A program made the position numbers and the translations under genes. DNA of 64,000 nucleotides, from positions 156,942-220,941 of the forward strand of contig JAUSTR010000004.1 of assembly GCA_030812955.1 (NCBI GenBank), given 5' to 3'. The notes beneath the pieces were generated by a model that worked only from the letters and a program-made list of their open reading frames with translations, had not been told where the DNA came from and did no database searches. Every line of letters starts with the position of its first letter. The first letter of the stretch is position 1. Below are positions 59,954 through 64,000 of the stretch, in pieces. The DNA comes from Bacillus alveayuensis (lineage in GTDB: Bacteria; Bacillota; Bacilli; Bacillales; Aeribacillaceae).

Positions 59954-61916
59954 CGAAAAATTTGAAACGTTGTCTGAGGAAGAACAGCAAAAACTTTTGG
60001 AAAAATACGATCCAGAAGCGGGAACGAGAAAGCTTAAAGGTGTTTTTGGTGTCATTGTTTTTGTTGGATTATTATCTTTTTCCTTATTCCAATTATATAC
60101 GGCGATTTTTGGGGTGTTTACGGCTCAAATTCAACGTTCCATTCACCTAGGTTTTGCCCTTGCACTAATATTTCTTTTATTTCCTGCTAGCAAAAAAAAG
60201 CGCGCAAGTGGAAAATGGCAAGTTGCATGGTATGATGTCATCTTAGCTATTTTAAGTGTGGTCGTGGGAGCTTATTGGCCAGTGAACATTGATGAAATTG
60301 TCATGCGTGTTGGATTATTAACGGATACAGACTTTTATATTGGCGTTCTTGCGATTTTACTAGTTTTAGAAGCAACTAGACGGGCCGTCGGACTTCCGAT
60401 CACCATTATTGCCATTTTATTTTTAAGCTACGGTTATTTTGGAGAATACATGCCAGGATTTTTGCAGCACAGTGGTTTAAGCTTGCAGCGTTTAGTGCAA
60501 ACAATGTTCTTTACAACGGAAGGTATTTTAGGAACACCGTTAGGCGTATCATCAACATTTATTTTCTTGTTCCTTTTATTTGGCGCTTTTCTAGTGAAAA
60601 CAGGTGTCGGTCAATATTTTAACGACTTAGCTGTTGCAATAGCTGGAAGAAGTACTGGGGGACCAGCGAAGGTTGCGATCTTCTCAAGTGCGCTGCAAGG
60701 TACGATTAGCGGCAGCTCTGTTGCGAACGTTGTTACCTCAGGTTCGTTTACGATTCCAATGATGAAAAAGCTCGGCTATAAAAAGGAGTTTGCTGGAGCT
60801 GTTGAAGCTGCTGCATCAACAGGTGGACAGCTCATGCCACCAATTATGGGAGCGGCTGCTTTTTTAATGGTTGAGTTTATTGGAAACGGTTTAACCTATT
60901 GGGATATTGCAAAGGCTGCTGCGATCCCAGCGATTCTTTATTTTACGGGCGTTTGGATTATGACGCATTTTGAAGCAAAGCGTATTGGCTTAAGCGGACT
61001 TTCGAAAGAAGAAATGCCGAATAGAAAAGAAGTCTTTAAGAAAATTTATTTATTAATTCCGATACTAGCTGTTATTGTCCTACTAATGTCAGGGATAACG
61101 GTTACACATTCTGCATTATATGCGATTGTCATTGCCATTATTGTCGGCTTCATTAATCGCGATTCAAAAATGCGCTTGATTGATATTATTTATGCTCTTG
61201 TCGATGGTGCTCGTACAGCATTATCTGTTGCAGCGGCAACAGCTGCTGCTGGTATCATTGTCGGGATCGTCACCAAAACAGGACTTGGCTTAAAGCTTGC
61301 TAATGGGTTATTAGATATTGCAGGCGGTATGCTGCTTCCAACATTATTCTTAACGATGATTGCTGCTATTGTTCTTGGGATGGGTTCACCTACAACAGCG
61401 AACTATGTCATTACGTCAACAATTGCTGCACCAGCCATTATTTTATTAGGAGTTCCTGATTTATCGGCTCACTTATTTGTGTTCTATTTTGGTATTATTG
61501 CCGATATCACTCCGCCAGTTGCATTAGCAGCATTTGCAGCAGCAGGTGTTTCGGGAGGAGAACCGATTCGAACGGGAGTACAATCCGCTAAGCTGGCGAT
61601 TGCCGCCTTTATCATTCCGTATATGTTTGTACTCTCACCACAGCTGTTAATGATTGATACGACATTCACAGAGCTAATATGGGTGATCTTTACTGCCCTT
61701 TCTGGAATGGTTGCAATCGGAGCAGGGATGATCGGCTTCTGGATGCGTAAACTGCATTGGGTAGAGCGCATTTTATCCATTGCTGCCGGTCTCATGCTCA
61801 TCTATCCAGAAGGATTCACAGACATTGCGGGGCTCATATTATTTGTTGTCCTCCTCGTTTTCCAAATCGTATTAAAACGCGGCACTAATAAACCGATGAA
61901 ACCGCAAAATGCTTAA
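59943..61916 (+). CDS. TRAP transporter fused permease (4TM/12TM)
   Basis: 657 aa, many membrane helices. The N-terminal part (after ~35 cytoplasmic residues) corresponds to the small DctQ-like subunit and the rest to DctM: VGQYFNDLAVAIAGRSTGGP, then ALQGTISGSSVANVVTSGSF and AASTGGQLMPPIMGAAAFLM, and the mirrored set GMGSPTTANYVITSTIAAPA, ADITPPVALAAFAAAGVSGG. The binding sites are intact. It is sodium-driven in characterised relatives. RBS AAAGGAGTGGACATCG. Confidence 0.95.
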   Translation: MDHNEKFETLSEEEQQKLLEKYDPEAGTRKLKGVFGVIVFVGLLSFSLFQLYTAIFGVFTAQIQRSIHLGFALALIFLLFPASKKKRASGKWQVAWYDVILAILSVVVGAYWPVNIDEIVMRVGLLTDTDFYIGVLAILLVLEATRRAVGLPITIIAILFLSYGYFGEYMPGFLQHSGLSLQRLVQTMFFTTEGILGTPLGVSSTFIFLFLLFGAFLVKTGVGQYFNDLAVAIAGRSTGGPAKVAIFSSALQGTISGSSVANVVTSGSFTIPMMKKLGYKKEFAGAVEAAASTGGQLMPPIMGAAAFLMVEFIGNGLTYWDIAKAAAIPAILYFTGVWIMTHFEAKRIGLSGLSKEEMPNRKEVFKKIYLLIPILAVIVLLMSGITVTHSALYAIVIAIIVGFINRDSKMRLIDIIYALVDGARTALSVAAATAAAGIIVGIVTKTGLGLKLANGLLDIAGGMLLPTLFLTMIAAIVLGMGSPTTANYVITSTIAAPAIILLGVPDLSAHLFVFYFGIIADITPPVALAAFAAAGVSGGEPIRTGVQSAKLAIAAFIIPYMFVLSPQLLMIDTTFTELIWVIFTALSGMVAIGAGMIGFWMRKLHWVERILSIAAGLMLIYPEGFTDIAGLILFVVLLVFQIVLKRGTNKPMKPQNA

Positions 61917-61958
61917 TCAAAAATCCGGTTCCTTGATAGGACCGGATTTTTGATTAAA
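61914..61958 (+). terminator. Terminator of the TAXI-TRAP operon
   Basis: AAAAATCCGGTTCC and GGACCGGATTTTT form a long stem around TTGATA, with T-rich sequence both sides. Confidence 0.92.
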
Positions 61959-62051
61959 CGTGTATTATAATCCTTTTAGGATAAATAGTTTAAAGAGCTA
62001 GCATCCTTCGATTTTGCAGTGATCATCCGTCATTTCTTTTCGTTCGACTCC

Positions 62052-62723
62052 TTACGTAATATCCGCCACCCATACTTGATTCGGCTCATCTGCTTCAAAC
62101 TGCTGATTCAATAAGTTCAAATACACAGGCCAATGATGCTTCGAGTTCGTGGTTGCCTTATATTTTTTCTTTGTTTTGGAACGAATGTCACCATCTTTCA
62201 TGATTCTGGCGACCGTTTTTTGAGATGCCTTAACCCCTTGCTTCTGAAGGATTTTTGTGATTTTTGGGCTGCCATACGTTTCTCTTGACTCGATGTGAAT
62301 CTTTTTGATTTGCTTTTTCAACGCTTCCTGTCTTTTCTTTTGTTGGCTTTCTAGCCGTTTGGTCCATGCATAGTATCCACTTCTTGAAACACCTAGGACT
62401 TCGCACATCTTCGCCACACGAAACTCCTTTCTATGCGTATGAATGAATTCATCAATTACTTCTGGTTTTTGGCGAAGATGCTTATGGCCTTTTTTAAGAT
62501 GGTGTTTTCCCCCTCCAGATCCCGAAAGCGCTTTTGAAGTCCGCAATTTTCTTGATCTTCTGGTTTAACTATGTTCGGCATCTTTTTTATAATCTGCGAC
62601 CCATTTATGAAGAGTTTTTGGTGAAATATCGAGTTGTCTTGCGGTTTGAGTGACCGCTTTTCCTTCCTTGATCACTAATTTTACTGCATGTATTTTGAAT
62701 TCTTTATCAAAACGTCTAGCCAT
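62052..62723 (-). pseudogene. Decayed IS3-family transposase (orfA frameshifted, orfB truncated)
   Basis: OrfA starts at 62723, MARRFDKEFKIHAVKLVIKE, with a helix-turn-helix (QTARQLDISPKTLHKWVADY), and stops at 62565 after 52 residues. Its leucine-zipper end (LEGENTILKKAISIFAKNQK) continues in another frame near 62470-62550. OrfB (62052-62546 frame) reads EFRVAKMCEVLGVSRSGYYA, SRETYGSPKITKILQK and ends NQVWVADIT, just at the first catalytic Asp; the remaining D and E of the DDE triad are missing. It is therefore a dead remnant. The left end near 62780 is not clearly bounded. Confidence 0.88.
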
Positions 62724-63156
62724 TATAGACACTCCCTATGATTGATAGATTTACTGTACATTTCTCTATTCGTTGTGTCTATAATCTATACTAACATCAC
62801 TTTGGAATACTGGACGGGTAGAAATTTTATCACCACTACCAATTTCCATTTTTGATCGTAAGGGACTCCATACTCGGAAAGTTCACGATCCATAAGAACC
62901 TTTTGCTCATGAAGGGTGTTCTCTCCTGTTTCGTTCTCTTTCTTCGATATGTTTATATTGACATTTTTTTAACGCGTTATTAAAATAGAATTGAAAAATA
63001 TGTAAATTTAAACATAATATATAAATAAATGACAATACTGTAAATTAATAATAAATATCTTTATTTGTGAAAGATCAATCTCAAAAATAAAATAAATCAC
63101 TAGCGTTGCATAAATTTAATTCGAAAATTCCGAATTGAAAAAAGTCATAAAAAAAT
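62724..63156. other. Gene-poor stretch between two IS remnants
   Basis: A minus-strand frame around 62805-62954 without a proper start reads HEQKVLMDRELSEYGVPYDQ and then KWKLVVVIKFLPV, perhaps a small gene fragment. The 62960-63150 part is very AT-rich and holds AATTCG/CGAATT (63119-63137). I see no intact gene. Confidence 0.35.
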
Positions 63157-63206
63157 CCTTTATAATGGATGGTACAGGTGGTCCCTGTCCAAATCCAATA
63201 TAAAGG
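63157..63206 (+). repeat. Inverted repeat in front of the IS4-type transposase
   Basis: CCTTTATAATGGAT pairs with ATCCAATATAAAGG, with GGTACAGG/CCCTGTCC continuing the stem. It ends directly at the transposase start and may be part of the element's left end or a hairpin limiting translation. Confidence 0.6.
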
Positions 63207-63662
63207 ATGAAGCCTATGGACATGGATACAATATTTTCTTCATTTGGTAAATGTGTCACTCCTCTCAATTCTGTCAAATTTACACAAAGAATTGAAGAGA
63301 TGAAACAAGATAAATATACGAAAAAAATAACCACAAAAGCGCATTTACTTTTGTTTTTACATGCTCAACTTCAACAACGAGAAGGACTGCGCGCCATCGC
63401 CGATGATGCGTTACTGGATGATTTTCAGCGAGAATTAGGATTGACTTCTATTAGTGCTTCACAACTTTCCCGAAAACATCGCCAAGTAAAACCCGAATTA
63501 CTCGCAGAAATCTTTCTGGGTTTAGTGAATCAAATCCGTCAGATGTCCACGAATTCCTCCAGTCAGGTGAATGGCTTAAAAATTGTGAATTCCACGACCA
63601 TTTCACTGAATCTGAAAGAATATCAGATGTTAGGAAAATTTAGAGAAAACGTGAGAATTTAA
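63207..63662 (+). pseudogene. Truncated IS4-family transposase, first catalytic Asp replaced
   Basis: 151 aa, start MKPMDMDTIFSSFGKCVTPL, corresponding to the N-terminal DUF4372-type region of IS4 transposases (KITTKAHLLLFLHAQLQQRE, ISASQLSRKHRQ). The block that should read I-V-D-S-T-T-I reads IVNSTTISLNL, changing the first DDE aspartate to Asn. After about 15 more residues the frame ends, so about two thirds of the protein is missing. Confidence 0.85.
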
Positions 63663-63698
63663 AGAAAATTAAAATTTAAAGTGGAAGGTTTGATTGTT

Positions 63699-63893
63699 AT
63701 GGAAAAATTTTCTTTGTGGTGGAAAAATTACCGTGGATATATGATCGTCCCTTTTTGTGGAATGGGATTAATAGTTTTATTTAGACATGAAGAATTACCA
63801 AGTTTTATTAATATATCTTTCATATTATTCGCTGTTTATATTATTTTTTATATCGTCAGCTTTATAAAGAATGAATTGTTGAGAGATAAGTAG
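63699..63893 (+). CDS. Small membrane protein of unknown function
   Basis: 64 aa from the ATG at 63699 (GTGGAAGGTTTGATTGTT upstream; an in-frame GTG is at 63681). Two membrane helices: GYMIVPFCGMGLIVLF and FINISFILFAVYIIFYIVSF, with a basic tail IKNELLRDK. It lies at the break point of the IS4 remnant. No family recognised. Confidence 0.5.
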   Translation: MEKFSLWWKNYRGYMIVPFCGMGLIVLFRHEELPSFINISFILFAVYIIFYIVSFIKNELLRDK

Positions 63894-63943
63894 ATATACT
63901 ACTTGAAAGGAGCATTCCTGTTAGAAGTTTTTTCGGGGACTTG

Positions 63944-64000
63944 AATAAAAAAAGCCCTCTTGGTATGATTCGGGGGTGTCAATCGCACGAATTGACCCCT
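63944..64000 (+). repeat. Inverted repeat at the window edge, possible IS terminal repeat
   Basis: GGGGTGTCAAT and AATTGACCCCT form an imperfect palindrome around CGCACG (63974-64000), preceded by AAAAAAAGCCCTCTTGG. It may be the end of another insertion sequence or a terminator; the window stops here. Confidence 0.4.

Overview
The window is a piece of a low-GC, endospore-forming Bacillaceae chromosome. The evidence is the gene order: tenI-thiO-thiS-thiG-thiF, fabI, cotO, then yjcA, yjcZ, spoVIF, yjcD, yjcF, yjcG, yjcH, metI and metC follow the Bacillus subtilis yjb/yjc order. RBSs are strong (AAGGAGG-like), TTG and GTG starts are common, and TPP and S-box riboswitches are present. The many interspersed repeats remind me of the Anoxybacillus/Aeribacillus/Geobacillus group, but I cannot fix the genus. 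I saw no tRNA, rRNA, CRISPR array or prophage.

Layout. 1-4.3 kb: tail of a yjbQ-like antiporter gene, a TPP riboswitch with terminator, a small repeat element, then the thiazole branch of thiamine synthesis (tenA and thiD are absent). 4.5-7 kb: a NERD protein, fabI under a FapR-type operator, and cotO, which appears to start at ATT. 7.4-16.3 kb: a spore-coat saccharide block (CotI, CotSA, CotS, an acidic protein, YtcC-YtcB-YtcA, YtdA). In B. subtilis the position between cotO and yjcA holds the crust genes cotZYXWV; none of these is seen here. 17-25.9 kb: yjcA (apparent CTG start), two paralogous MurG-like glycosyltransferases flanking a GT4 enzyme, a GT2 enzyme, coiled-coil and Cys-rich candidate spore-surface proteins, yjcZ and spoVIF. 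25.9-31.6 kb: yjcD, a YetF-type protein, yjcF, yjcG, yjcH.

31.7-55.2 kb is a large island between yjcH and metI, which are neighbours in B. subtilis. It encodes all five enzyme types of the WbpA-B-E-D-I route from UDP-GlcNAc to UDP-2,3-diacetamido-2,3-dideoxy-mannuronic acid. It also has a membrane-bound sugar epimerase/dehydratase, several GT4/CgeB-type glycosyltransferases, a glucuronyl C5-epimerase-like protein and an unassigned Rossmann enzyme. Its right part holds coiled-coil proteins, DUF4183 proteins and Cys-rich proteins that share a short CP(D/E)(I/V)FP motif and a second paralogous domain with proteins at 22-24 kb. No Wzx, Wzy or ABC exporter is present. That fits a glycan laid down on the forespore from the mother-cell cytoplasm. 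My main hypothesis is therefore one dispersed spore-surface glycan and protein system occupying three insertions (7-16, 17-24 and 32-55 kb) in the old yjb/yjc backbone.

55.4-62 kb: an S-box riboswitch with an enlarged P3 arm, metI-metC, and a TAXI-type TRAP transporter (lipoprotein, DUF1850 protein, fused permease). 62-64 kb: decayed IS3- and IS4-type insertion sequences.

The window is rich in repeats: a ~75-195 bp palindromic element (family A) in about ten places, a MITE with 9-bp target duplications (family B), a ~120 bp dispersed repeat (C), a REP-like repeat (D), two 21-bp minisatellites lying just behind terminators, and a 52-bp tandem repeat.
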